Part shown: piece after piece, positions 7,468-14,998 of the stretch
Numbering within the stretch: the stretch's first letter is position 1
Layout of the letters: the number at the start of each line of letters is the position of its first letter
From: UBA5189 sp040389445
GTDB lineage: Bacteria; Chloroflexota; Limnocylindria; Limnocylindrales; CSP1-4
Direction: 5' to 3'
DNA length: 64,000 bases
Assembly (NCBI GenBank): GCA_040389445.1
Contig: JAZJZX010000014.1
Span: 201,151 to 265,150 of the forward strand
The notes under the pieces: generated by a model
The model's database searches: none
Told to the model about the DNA's origin: nothing
The model's input: only the letters and a program-made list of their open reading frames with translations
Made by a program: the position numbers and the translations under genes

Positions 7468-9113
7468 GCTGCGCCACCCCCGGCTGCCGGGGTCAGCAAG
7501 CCGGCCGCCACCTCGCGGACAAGCTTGTTGGGGACGTCGTCGCGGACGACCTGACCGTGGCCGGTCGGGAGGACCCAGCGGAGCCGGCCCGCGCGATGCT
7601 TCTTGTCCGCGCCGAGGTGTTCGAGCACCGTATCGAGCGGGTAGGGGAGGGTGCCAAGACCGAGCGCGAGTCCGTCGAGCAGGAGCTCGATCCGGGCCGC
7701 CCGCTCCGGCGGCGTGACGCCCATCGCCACGCCGATCCGGCACGCGGCCCGGAGTCCATACGCGACGGCCTCACCGTGACGCAGGTCGGCATAGCCCCCG
7801 GCGGCCTCGAACGCATGACCGAGCGAGTGCCCGAGGTTCAGCGCAATCCGCACGGCCGCCTCCCGTTCATCCGCAGCGACGATCTCGACCTTGGCCCAGC
7901 TGCAGCGCTCGACCAGCTCGGCGAGCGACCCGTCAGTGACGGCGGACGGGTCCCCGGTGGCGATCGCCTCGCCTCGTGCCTCGAGGAGCTCGAACAATCG
8001 CTCATCCCCAAGGACCGCCATCTTGACCGCTTCTCCGAGCGCAGCGCGACGGTCGCGTTCCGGCAACGTACCGAGCAGCGCGATGTCGATCACGATCGCC
8101 GACGGCTGGTGGAACGCGCCGACGAGGTTCTTGCCCTCGGGCAGGTCCACGCCGGTCTTGCCGCCGATGGACGAATCGATCTGCGCGACCAGGGTCGTCG
8201 GGACCTGGATGAGCGGGACGCCGCGCAGCCAGGTCGCCGCGACGAAGCCCGCGGTATCGCCGAGGGCTCCGCCCCCGACGGCCATGATCGGCTCACCGCG
8301 CTCCACCTGCAGCCGGGACAGGGTCCGGGCCGCGGTCTCGACCACGGAGAGGTTCTTGGCGGCCTCGCCCTGCGGCAGGAGGATGACCTCGATCTCGAAG
8401 CCACCGTCCCGAAGGCCCGTCTCGATGACCGAACCCGTCGCGCCCCAGGCGCCCGGTTCCGTGATCACGATCGCGCGCCTGGCGTGCAGGCGGCGGAGCG
8501 CTTCCACCACGGTCCGCCCGGCGATGCCCTCCCCGAGGACCACGTGCCCGATGGTCGTGTCCGCTTGCAGGAGGACCGTCCCGGCCCCGACCCGCTGTTC
8601 CCGATCATGCGCCACGCGATCCACCGTTTCCACCACGGCGTTGACTTCGGACATGCCTGCCACGCGCGTTGCCGCTCCGTAGAAGCGGCCCCGGGCCGAG
8701 GTTAGGTCCCGGAGCGCACGAACCGGATCCCGACCGGTGATCAGCGGTCGGATGTTCGGGCTTCGGCGAAGGCGCTGCGCCAGAACCTCGGGGCGCCCGT
8801 CCAGCCAGATCGGCACCCGGCCGCGGTACAGTCGCCAGCGATTCCGGGGGTCCACGACGGCGCCGCCACCCGGCGCGATGACCCGCTGAACCTCGGCCGA
8901 GACGTCCGGTTCGCCGAGGGCGTCGATCGCGGCGCGCTCGCGGGCCCGAAATCCCGCCTCGCCCTCCTCGGCGAAGATCTCCGGAATCCGAATGCCCGCT
9001 TCGTGTTCGATGACCTCGTCGATATCGATGAATGCGGCAGCGTGGCGCGTGGCCAGCCGACGCCCGACGGCGCTCTTCCCGCTGCCCGGGAGCCCGATCA
9101 GGACGACGTCCAC
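7464..9113 (-). CDS. aroKB: Shikimate kinase / 3-dehydroquinate synthase fusion
   Basis: One 549-residue protein joins two pathway steps. Residues 1 to about 175 are shikimate kinase, with Walker A LIGLPGSGKSAVG and the shikimate-binding FIDIDEVIEHEAG. About 180-545 are 3-dehydroquinate synthase, with NAD-binding GGGALGDTAGFVAATWLRG, then PTTLVAQIDSSIGGKTGV and the zinc-site NLGHSLGHAFEAAGGY. The GTG at 9113 is preferred because it starts directly at the kinase strand and has an AGGA upstream; an in-frame GTG at 9158 would overlap aroC. The two enzymes are not consecutive in the pathway (dehydroquinate synthase is step 2, shikimate kinase step 5). Confidence 0.95.
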   Translation of the reverse strand: MDVVLIGLPGSGKSAVGRRLATRHAAAFIDIDEVIEHEAGIRIPEIFAEEGEAGFRARERAAIDALGEPDVSAEVQRVIAPGGGAVVDPRNRWRLYRGRVPIWLDGRPEVLAQRLRRSPNIRPLITGRDPVRALRDLTSARGRFYGAATRVAGMSEVNAVVETVDRVAHDREQRVGAGTVLLQADTTIGHVVLGEGIAGRTVVEALRRLHARRAIVITEPGAWGATGSVIETGLRDGGFEIEVILLPQGEAAKNLSVVETAARTLSRLQVERGEPIMAVGGGALGDTAGFVAATWLRGVPLIQVPTTLVAQIDSSIGGKTGVDLPEGKNLVGAFHQPSAIVIDIALLGTLPERDRRAALGEAVKMAVLGDERLFELLEARGEAIATGDPSAVTDGSLAELVERCSWAKVEIVAADEREAAVRIALNLGHSLGHAFEAAGGYADLRHGEAVAYGLRAACRIGVAMGVTPPERAARIELLLDGLALGLGTLPYPLDTVLEHLGADKKHRAGRLRWVLPTGHGQVVRDDVPNKLVREVAAGLLTPAAGGGAA

Positions 9114-9123
9114 GGTCCCGTTC

Positions 9124-10407
9124 CTAGTCGTCGCCGCCGGAACCGGCCTCGTCGCCACCGGGGGCAGAGGACCGGCCGCCGATGGTCGGTGCGGGCGGCA
9201 GGGTCGCCATGAGCCGGCGATGCGTCGCCATGCGATCGCGGATCACATCCATGCGATCCCCGCCGAGCGTCTCCATCACGAACCGGGCGAGGGTCAGCAT
9301 CACCATGGCCTCGCCGATCACCCCGGCCGCCGGGACCACGCTGATGTCGCTTCGCTCGTAGTGCGCCTTGTCCACGGCCTCGCCCGTGATGAGGTCTGCC
9401 GAGGGGAGCGGCCGCGCGAGGGTGGATATCGGCTTCACGGCGCCCCGAACGACGATCGGCTCGCCGTTCGAGACCCCGCCCGTGAGGCCGCCGGCATTGT
9501 TGGACCGGTGGATCCACCGCCCGTCTTCCGTCCGCCCGTCGATCACGTCGTGGACGGCCGATCCGAATCGGCGCGTCTGTTCGAAGCCGAGCCCGAACTC
9601 CACGCCCTTCACGATGTTGATGCTCATGACGGCCGCCGCGAGGGCGCCATCGAGTCGCCGATCCCAGTGGACGTACGAGCCGAGGCCGATCGGAAGGCCG
9701 TGAACGACGACTTCGAAGACTCCTCCGATCGTGTCGCCCCTGGACCGCGCCTCATCGATCCGCGCGATCATTCGCGTCTCCGCCTCCGGATCCGGGCAGC
9801 GCAGCGGCGAGGCATCGGCTTCCTCGCGGGTGCGACTGCTGTTCGCGGGGTCGATCGCGACACCGCCGACCTCGGCGGTGAACGACCACACGTCGATGCC
9901 CACTTCCCTGAGGAAGGCCCGGGCGACACCGCCTGCGGCCACGCGGGCGGCCGTTTCCCGTGCCGATGCCCGCTCGAGCACGTTGCGCACGTCGGAGTGG
10001 CCGTACTTGAGCGCGCCGGCGAGGTCCGCATGACCCGGCCGGACGCGGGTCACCGGCGTCGATCGCTTCACTCCCTCGGACACCGACGCCTCGAGGGCGT
10101 CGGTCTGCTCGTCGGTCAGCGGGGCGGCCTGCATCACGGGGCCCCAGTTCTCCCAATCCCTATTCTGGACGAGGAGCAGGATGGGCGACCCGAGCGTTCG
10201 ACCATGGCGAACGCCGGCCTTGATCTCCGCCCGGTCCGTCTCGATCGCCTGGCGCGCACCCCGGCCGTACCCGCGCTGGCGGCGCGCCAGGTCGACCACG
10301 AGGTCGGTCTCCGTGAGCGGCAGCCCTGCCGGGACGCCTTCGAGCGTGACGCCGAGCGTCGGCCCGTGCGATTCACCGGCGGTCAGGAACCGGAACGCGT
10401 CGGACAT
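9124..10407 (-). CDS. aroC: Chorismate synthase
   Basis: It forms chorismate from 5-enolpyruvylshikimate-3-phosphate using reduced FMN. The 427-residue protein starts MSDAFRFLTAGESHGP, with the signature GESHG, and has VRPGHADLAGALKYGHSD, SARETAARVAAG and RSNNAGGLTGGVSNGEP, all standard substrate- and FMN-binding segments. The C-terminal last 25 residues are a Gly/Ala/Ser-rich extension. It sits 14 nt after aroE and about 10 nt before aroKB. Confidence 0.96.
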   Translation of the reverse strand: MSDAFRFLTAGESHGPTLGVTLEGVPAGLPLTETDLVVDLARRQRGYGRGARQAIETDRAEIKAGVRHGRTLGSPILLLVQNRDWENWGPVMQAAPLTDEQTDALEASVSEGVKRSTPVTRVRPGHADLAGALKYGHSDVRNVLERASARETAARVAAGGVARAFLREVGIDVWSFTAEVGGVAIDPANSSRTREEADASPLRCPDPEAETRMIARIDEARSRGDTIGGVFEVVVHGLPIGLGSYVHWDRRLDGALAAAVMSINIVKGVEFGLGFEQTRRFGSAVHDVIDGRTEDGRWIHRSNNAGGLTGGVSNGEPIVVRGAVKPISTLARPLPSADLITGEAVDKAHYERSDISVVPAAGVIGEAMVMLTLARFVMETLGGDRMDVIRDRMATHRRLMATLPPAPTIGGRSSAPGGDEAGSGGDD

Positions 10408-10421
10408 GCCGATGGTTCTCG

Positions 10422-11318
10422 TCAGCGGGCGGCGGTCGCGGCGGGCTCGTCGCCCGCCGGTTCGCCTTCCGCCGATCGGAGACCCTGCGCGCGGGCCGTG
10501 GCGAGCGCCTCGGACATGACGTCGAGTGGGGCCGCCTGCCCGGTCCACAGCGTGAAGGCCGCTGCGCCCTGATGGAGCAGCATCGTCTGGCCGTCGTGCG
10601 CGGTGCATCCGGCCGCCTCGGCGTCGCGGAGCAGCCGAGTGCGGTTGTAGATGAGGTCCAGCACGAGGAGGCGCTCGTCGAGGATGCCGGCCGGCAGGGG
10701 AGACTCCCCGGGCCGCAGGCCGATCGAAGTCGCGTTGATCAGCACCCTGGTCTTGGCCAGCTCGGCCTCGATGATCGATTCGTGCCACGGCAGGGCGCGC
10801 AGTTCCATGTGCGCCGCGCTCCTGCCGAAGTGCTTGACCAGACCTTCGGCCCGATGAAGGTGACGATTGAACACGATGATCCGCAGAAACCCGACCCGGA
10901 TCAGTCCATGCACCACCGCGCGGGCACCCCCGCCCGCGCCGAGGACGACCGCATGACGCGGCATCTTGGCGCGGCCGACGAGACGATCCAGCGCCGCCGC
11001 GAAGCCGGCGACGTCGGTGTTGTGTCCCACGAGCCGCCGGCCCTCGCGGGTCAGCGTGTTGACGGCGCCGGTGGCCTGGGCCTCATCGGTGAGCCGATCG
11101 AGGAACGGGACGACCCGCTCCTTGTGGGGGATCGTCAGGTTCGCGCCGAGGAACTCGTCGGAGCGGACCTCCTCGATGGTCTCGGCCAGGGCGATCGGCG
11201 CCCGATCCCAGAGCTCATACCGGGCGTCGATCCCTCGGGAATCGAACGCCGCCTGCTGCATCGCCGCAGACAGGGAATGGGCGACCGGATGGCCGATCAG
11301 AACGACCCGCTTGGTCAT
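10422..11318 (-). CDS. aroE: Shikimate dehydrogenase
   Basis: It reduces 3-dehydroshikimate to shikimate with NADPH. The 298-residue protein shows the substrate-binding HPVAHSLSAAMQ, the catalytic Lys in NLTIPHKERV, the Asp in GHNTDVAGF and the nucleotide loop VLGAGGGARAV. The start overlaps the aroA stop as ATGA. The C-terminal roughly 25 residues are extra and Glu/Ala-rich. Confidence 0.95.
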   Translation of the reverse strand: MTKRVVLIGHPVAHSLSAAMQQAAFDSRGIDARYELWDRAPIALAETIEEVRSDEFLGANLTIPHKERVVPFLDRLTDEAQATGAVNTLTREGRRLVGHNTDVAGFAAALDRLVGRAKMPRHAVVLGAGGGARAVVHGLIRVGFLRIIVFNRHLHRAEGLVKHFGRSAAHMELRALPWHESIIEAELAKTRVLINATSIGLRPGESPLPAGILDERLLVLDLIYNRTRLLRDAEAAGCTAHDGQTMLLHQGAAAFTLWTGQAAPLDVMSEALATARAQGLRSAEGEPAGDEPAATAAR

Positions 11319-12712
11319 GCTCGGATCCTTTCAAGGTCACGAAAGAAGCCCGGGTAGGAGATCGCGACGCTGCCGGGACGACCCACCGTCGTGGGGTCCG
11401 CTGCGATCAACCCGGCGATGGCAAAGGTCATGGCCAGACGATGGTCGTCGAGGCTGTCCGTGGGGGCACCGCGAAGACGCGTCGGGCCGATGATGACGAT
11501 GTCGTCGTGGTCGACGCGGATGTTCGCGCCGAGGGCCCTGAGGCCGGCCAGGATTCCTGCCAGGCGATCCGACTCCTTGTGGCGCAACTCACCAGCACCG
11601 CGGATGGTCGTTCGGCCGATGGCCTGGGTCGCCGCGAGGCACAGGATGGGGATCTCATCGATCGTCCGGGCCACCTCGTCGGGCCGCACGTCGATGGCGC
11701 GGAGCTCCGAGGACCGGACGACGAAGTCCGCAAGCGGCTCGCCGATTGCCGCCGACCCGGCCGCGTCCTTCGGGCTGTCCTCGAGCGGACGCTCGTCGAT
11801 TTGCGCCCCCATGCGGGTCAGGAGGTCGACGATGCCGCGTCGAGTCGGGTTCGTGCCGACGGCGCGCAGGGTCAGCTCGGCGTCGGGGTGGACGGCGCCG
11901 GCGACGAGCCAGAATGCGGCCGCCGACGGATCGCCCGGGACCCGCTCCTCCATCGCCCGCATTGTCGCCCCTCCCTCGATCTCGATCACCACGCCCGGCC
12001 CGACATCCGCCCCGGTTCGCACGGCGACACCGCGCGCTCGAAGCATGCGCTCAGTGTGATCCCGCGTCGCCACTGCCTCGCGGACGCGCGTGGTTCCGTT
12101 CGCATGAAGGCCGGCAAGCAGGATGGCCGACTTCACCTGGGCCGATGGCATCGGAATGGTCCAGTCGATGGCGTCGAGGCCGGTATGCCCGGCAATCAGC
12201 AGGGGAGCCCGGTCGTCGTCGTGCGTCGCAGCGACCGTCGCGCCCATGGCCCGAAGGGGCTCGATGACCCGAGCCATGGGGCGTCGACGCAGGGACGCGT
12301 CGCCGTCCAGGGTCGCGGTCATGTCCGTGCCGGCAATGATCCCCGCGAAGAGGCGAAGGCTCGTTCCAGCGTTGCCGCAGTCGAGCGTTCCGGGCGCAAC
12401 CGCGAGCCCGGCGCAGCCGGGCGAAACGACCCGATAGGCGAGGTTCCCGGTCTCGTCCACTCCCCGTTCGACGGTGGCCCCGAGCGCACGAACGATGCCC
12501 GCGGTGGAGCGCACGTCCGCGCCATCTCCGGCTCCCAGGACGCGACTCTCGCCCTCGGAGAGCAGCGCGAACATCAGGGCACGGTGGCTGATCGACTTGT
12601 CGCCCGGCATCTGCAATGCACCGCGCAGGCGCGGGGCAGGCCCAACCACCTTCGGCGAGTCCATTCCGGTTGCAGCGTCGGCCTCAACGACCGCATGGCC
12701 GTTCACGGTCAA
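11315..12712 (-). CDS. aroA: 3-phosphoshikimate 1-carboxyvinyltransferase (EPSP synthase)
   Basis: It transfers the enolpyruvyl group of PEP to shikimate 3-phosphate. The 465-residue protein has the MPGDKSISHRALM motif with the catalytic Lys, LDCGNAGTSLRLFAGI (PEP site), PMPSAQVKSAILLAGL, LRHKESDRL and DDHRLAMTFA near the C-terminus. A Leu-poor N-terminal extension of about 25 residues precedes the first motif. The start overlaps the aroF stop by 4 nt, so the genes are translationally coupled. Confidence 0.96.
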   Translation of the reverse strand: MTVNGHAVVEADAATGMDSPKVVGPAPRLRGALQMPGDKSISHRALMFALLSEGESRVLGAGDGADVRSTAGIVRALGATVERGVDETGNLAYRVVSPGCAGLAVAPGTLDCGNAGTSLRLFAGIIAGTDMTATLDGDASLRRRPMARVIEPLRAMGATVAATHDDDRAPLLIAGHTGLDAIDWTIPMPSAQVKSAILLAGLHANGTTRVREAVATRDHTERMLRARGVAVRTGADVGPGVVIEIEGGATMRAMEERVPGDPSAAAFWLVAGAVHPDAELTLRAVGTNPTRRGIVDLLTRMGAQIDERPLEDSPKDAAGSAAIGEPLADFVVRSSELRAIDVRPDEVARTIDEIPILCLAATQAIGRTTIRGAGELRHKESDRLAGILAGLRALGANIRVDHDDIVIIGPTRLRGAPTDSLDDHRLAMTFAIAGLIAADPTTVGRPGSVAISYPGFFRDLERIRA

Positions 12713-13791
12713 TGCTTCGAGAGGCCGCCCGTGCCGATGCCGAGCGCGGCACCGTCGACGAGCGGGTCCCCGTGAAGTGAGCTGACGTGCGCGTGGACCG
12801 GCACGATCGCCGCCATCAGGTCGGCAAACTGGGCCAGATTCAGCTGCTGCTCCGCGTCAGACAGCGCGTCATCGGGCGTGGGGTGAACCTCGACCATGAT
12901 GCCGTCGGCGCCCACGGCCACGCTGCCGATCGCGAGCGGCTTGACCAGCCACCGCTTGCCGGTCGCGTGACTCGGATCCACGATCACCGGAAGGTGGGTC
13001 AGGTGGTGGAGGAGCGGCACCGCGGCGAGGTCCAGCGTGTTCCTGGTGTAGGTCTCGAACGTCCGGATGCCGCGCTCGCACAGGATCACGTTCGGATTTC
13101 CCGCCGCGACGATGTACTCGGCCGCCATCAGCAGCTCTTCCACGGTGGCTCCGAAGCCGCGCTTCAACATCACCGGCCGCGCCACGCGGCCGGCCGCATT
13201 CAGGAGTGAGTAGTTCTGCATGTTGCGCGTCCCGATCTGGAGGATGTCGGCGTACTCCGCGACGATGTCCACCTGGTTCGGCTCCATGACCTCGGTGATC
13301 GTGGGCAGGCCGGTTCGATCCCGCGCCTCGGCGAGGTAGCGGAGCGCTTCGACACCAAGACCCTGGAAGCTGTACGGCGACGTTCGCGGCTTGAAGGCTC
13401 CGCCGCGCAGGATCGTGGCACCCGACGCGCTCACGGCGTCCGCGGTCTCGAACAGCTGGTCGCGGCTCTCCACGGAGCAGGGCCCGGCCATGACCGTCAG
13501 CCCCCCGTCGCCGATGACCGCGTCGAGAACGCGAATGACGGTGTCCTCGGGATGAAACTCGCGGGATGTGAGCTTGAACGGCCGCGAAATCGGGGTGACG
13601 GCCTCCACGCCCGGCAGGCGGCCGAGCTTGCTCATGAGCTCCTGTCGCCGGGGCCCGACCTCGCCGACGACGGCAATCACCACTCGGTCGGGGCCCGCGT
13701 GGTCGTACGGCGTCATCCCTTCGCCGAGGATGTGGCTCTTGACCCCGAGGATTTCTGCCTCGGTCGCAGCGCGGGCCATGACGATGAACAT
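12709..13791 (-). CDS. aroF: 3-deoxy-7-phosphoheptulonate synthase with N-terminal regulatory domain
   Basis: First step of the shikimate pathway: PEP plus erythrose 4-phosphate gives DAHP. Residues 1 to about 85 form the ferredoxin-like regulatory domain found in type I-beta (KDO8P synthase-like) DAHP synthases, which in characterised relatives mediates feedback by aromatic amino acids. The barrel follows, with VMAGPCSVESRDQLFE, RGGAFKPRTSPYSFQG, IQIGTRNMQNYSLL and DPSHATGKRWLVKPLA. It is the promoter-proximal gene of the aro operon, with an AGGAAGGA Shine-Dalgarno and an attenuator just upstream, so both transcription and the enzyme may respond to aromatic amino acids. Confidence 0.95.
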   Translation of the reverse strand: MFIVMARAATEAEILGVKSHILGEGMTPYDHAGPDRVVIAVVGEVGPRRQELMSKLGRLPGVEAVTPISRPFKLTSREFHPEDTVIRVLDAVIGDGGLTVMAGPCSVESRDQLFETADAVSASGATILRGGAFKPRTSPYSFQGLGVEALRYLAEARDRTGLPTITEVMEPNQVDIVAEYADILQIGTRNMQNYSLLNAAGRVARPVMLKRGFGATVEELLMAAEYIVAAGNPNVILCERGIRTFETYTRNTLDLAAVPLLHHLTHLPVIVDPSHATGKRWLVKPLAIGSVAVGADGIMVEVHPTPDDALSDAEQQLNLAQFADLMAAIVPVHAHVSSLHGDPLVDGAALGIGTGGLSKH

Positions 13792-13826
13792 CGAGCGTCC
13801 TTCCTGTGGACGGCCGGACCGGAAAC

Positions 13827-13894
13827 AAAAAAGCAGAGGCTTGCACCTCTGCCTCGCCCCGGCACGACGCGTGCCCCCGGCCTCACGGGCCGGG
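13827..13894 (-). promoter_or_regulatory. Attenuator: two upstream hairpins and an intrinsic terminator
   Basis: In transcript order after the leader-peptide stop there is a 7-bp hairpin (13876-13894, CCCGGCC loop GGCCGGG), a 6-bp hairpin (13861-13875, GGCACG / CGTGCC), and a terminator (13833-13852, GCAGAGG loop CCTCTGC followed by six T residues at 13827-13832). The segment ACCCGGC inside the last leader codons can also pair with the GCCGGG arm of the first hairpin, giving a way for ribosome position to change folding. The exact antiterminator is not resolved by eye. Confidence 0.8.
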
Positions 13895-13899
13895 AACGA

Positions 13900-13935
13900 T
13901 CATGCCGGGTCGGTAAACCAATAGAAGCGCGTCAT
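13900..13935 (-). CDS. Leader peptide of the aro operon attenuator (Phe-Tyr-Trp-Phe)
   Basis: An 11-codon frame reads MTRFYWFTDPA then TGA. Four consecutive codons specify Phe, Tyr, Trp, Phe, exactly the end products of the downstream pathway. It lies 35-70 nt before a perfect intrinsic terminator and 11 nt after a good promoter. This is the classical arrangement of ribosome-mediated attenuation: scarcity of charged aromatic tRNAs would stall the ribosome on codons 4-7. Too short for automatic gene callers. Confidence 0.85.
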   Translation of the reverse strand: MTRFYWFTDPA

Positions 13936-13946
13936 CTCTGGCGCCG

Positions 13947-13976
13947 ACGGTAGCCGAGCCCGGCCCTCGATGTCAA
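13947..13976 (-). promoter_or_regulatory. Promoter of the aro operon
   Basis: On the minus strand, TTGACA (13971-13976) is followed after 18 bp by TACCGT (13947-13952). The leader-peptide ATG is 11 nt further on. The same spacing and -10 type recur at other promoters in the window. Confidence 0.75.
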
Positions 13977-14068
13977 CCGCCCGAGGGGGCAGTGGTGCCA
14001 AGCCGCGCGACACGGCGACTGCCCGCCGTCAACCGTCGGAGACTCCGTGGTAGCCTATCGGCCGCTGC

Positions 14069-14158
14069 GGAGAGGTCGCATAGAGGCCTAGTGCGGCGGT
14101 TTGCTAAACCGTTATGGGGTTACACCCATCGGGGGTTCGAATCCCCCCCTCTCCGCCA
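14069..14158 (+). tRNA. tRNA-Ser(GCT)
   Basis: Class II cloverleaf with acceptor GGAGAGG / CCTCTCC, anticodon loop TTGCTAA (anticodon GCT, codons AGC/AGU), long variable arm, T loop TTCGAAT and encoded CCA. A TAGCCT hexamer at 14051-14056 may be its -10. Confidence 0.95.
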
Positions 14159-14179
14159 GATACTCCGTCGGTATCGTGT

Positions 14180-14255
14180 GCGCCCGTAGCTCAGTGGATA
14201 GAGCGTCAGGTTGCGGACCTGAAGGTCGTGGGTTCGAGTCCCGCCGGGCGCGCCA
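14180..14255 (+). tRNA. tRNA-Arg(GCG), prophage integration target
   Basis: Complete cloverleaf: acceptor GCGCCCG / CGGGCGC, D arm GCTC...GAGC, anticodon stem TCAGG / CCTGA with loop TTGCGGA, T loop TTCGAGT, encoded CCA. The anticodon is GCG (codon CGC), whereas most bacteria read CGU/CGC/CGA with an A34 tRNA edited to inosine. Its last 50 nt are the att core, so the 3' part is supplied by the prophage and the gene is restored. Confidence 0.95.
14206..14255 (+). repeat. attL core (50-bp direct repeat)
   Basis: Identical over 50 bp to 54279-54328. It covers the anticodon arm to the CCA end of tRNA-Arg. Sequences diverge on both sides (next base C at left, G at right), which fixes the core limits. 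Confidence 0.95.
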
Positions 14256-14523
14256 CTTCGAGTTCGGATAGGCGGTCCGTGTCACCGTCAGAGGACGAAG
14301 TAGGGCGACCCGTGAGTGCAGTGGTGAGTGCAGTCCACCTCGCCGCGTGTCGACTCGGGACGGTGACGAGGAGGCGCAACGGCACGCGGTAGATCCCGGC
14401 GATCTGCCGGATCGAAAACCGCGACACGCCGGGTGGCGCTGCACTCTCGCAGGCTTCGGCCATGCGGAGGATCCGATCGGCGATCCGCTCGCGCCGTTCG
14501 CCGCGGCGTTCCTGCCGCCTCAC
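14206..14523 (-). CDS. Small phage protein ending inside the att core
   Basis: A 105-residue basic protein starting at GTG 14523, overlapping the preceding stop as GTGA. A central segment (RFSIRQIAGIYRVPLRLL) looks like a helix-turn-helix. The last 15 residues (ARPAGLEPTTFRSAT) and the stop are encoded by the antisense strand of the tRNA-Arg att core. Because attL carries the phage copy of the core, the gene is intact in the lysogen. Position next to int suggests a recombination-directionality or regulatory role, but I do not recognise the family. Confidence 0.5.
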   Translation of the reverse strand: MRRQERRGERRERIADRILRMAEACESAAPPGVSRFSIRQIAGIYRVPLRLLVTVPSRHAARWTALTTALTGRPTSSSDGDTDRLSELEVARPAGLEPTTFRSAT

Positions 14524-14615
14524 AGCAGGAAGTCGATCGGGCTGCTCGCGCCCTGGATGACCGTGCCGGCGATTCGAGCCCCGCAGGTCGGGCGGCTCAG
14601 CGGATGCTTGCTCAT
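14520..14615 (-). CDS. 31-residue phage ORF
   Basis: A tiny frame (MSKHPLSRPTCGARIAGTVI, ending DFLL) placed precisely between two genes: its ATG overlaps the upstream stop as ATGA and its TGA overlaps the downstream GTG as GTGA. That spacing, repeated throughout this phage, is the main support. No recognisable domain. Confidence 0.45.
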   Translation of the reverse strand: MSKHPLSRPTCGARIAGTVIQGASSPIDFLL

Positions 14616-14998
14616 CCGGGCGCCTCCTCGAGCAACTCGATCGCTCCAGGTTCGGCTGTTGCGTCAGGAGCAATCTCAATGCCGAATAGACGCTCTACCC
14701 CAGCCATCGAAGGGCCCATGAACTCGACCCGGCCCGCGGAGCCGATCCTGAGCACGTCGTAGATATCCATGGCGACCCGCCACCGTAGGCGGCTCGTCTC
14801 CTCAAGGCCGAATGGCAGGGCAATCCCACGCGGCGGACGAATCGTGATCGCGTACACGATCGCATGTGCTCGGTCGATGACTCGATCGAACGCGGTCGCG
14901 GGTGGACGCACCACATTCCCGAATCGGTCGTGACGAGCGGCATGCTCCTCGTCGCTCTCGGTTCGGTCGTACCAGTCGCTCGCCGTCCGACCGGTCAC
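14612..14998 (-). CDS. Hypothetical phage protein downstream of integrase
   Basis: A 128-residue soluble protein with no recognised domain. The N-terminus is acidic and polar (SDWYDRTESDEEHAARHDRF) and the C-terminus is Glu/Ala-rich. The ATG overlaps the integrase stop as ATGA, so it is co-translated with int. Confidence 0.65.
   Translation of the reverse strand: MTGRTASDWYDRTESDEEHAARHDRFGNVVRPPATAFDRVIDRAHAIVYAITIRPPRGIALPFGLEETSRLRWRVAMDIYDVLRIGSAGRVEFMGPSMAGVERLFGIEIAPDATAEPGAIELLEEAPG

Noticed and set aside
9114..9158. GTG at 9158 as the start of aroKB
   Set aside because: It would overlap the end of aroC by 35 bp and add residues with no family match; GTG 9113 starts at the kinase strand.
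14112..14444. ORF with RDSNPRPSGPQPDALSTE-like protein across the tRNAs on the minus strand
   Set aside because: This is the well-known false translation of antisense tRNA genes; it overlaps tRNA-Ser and tRNA-Arg.
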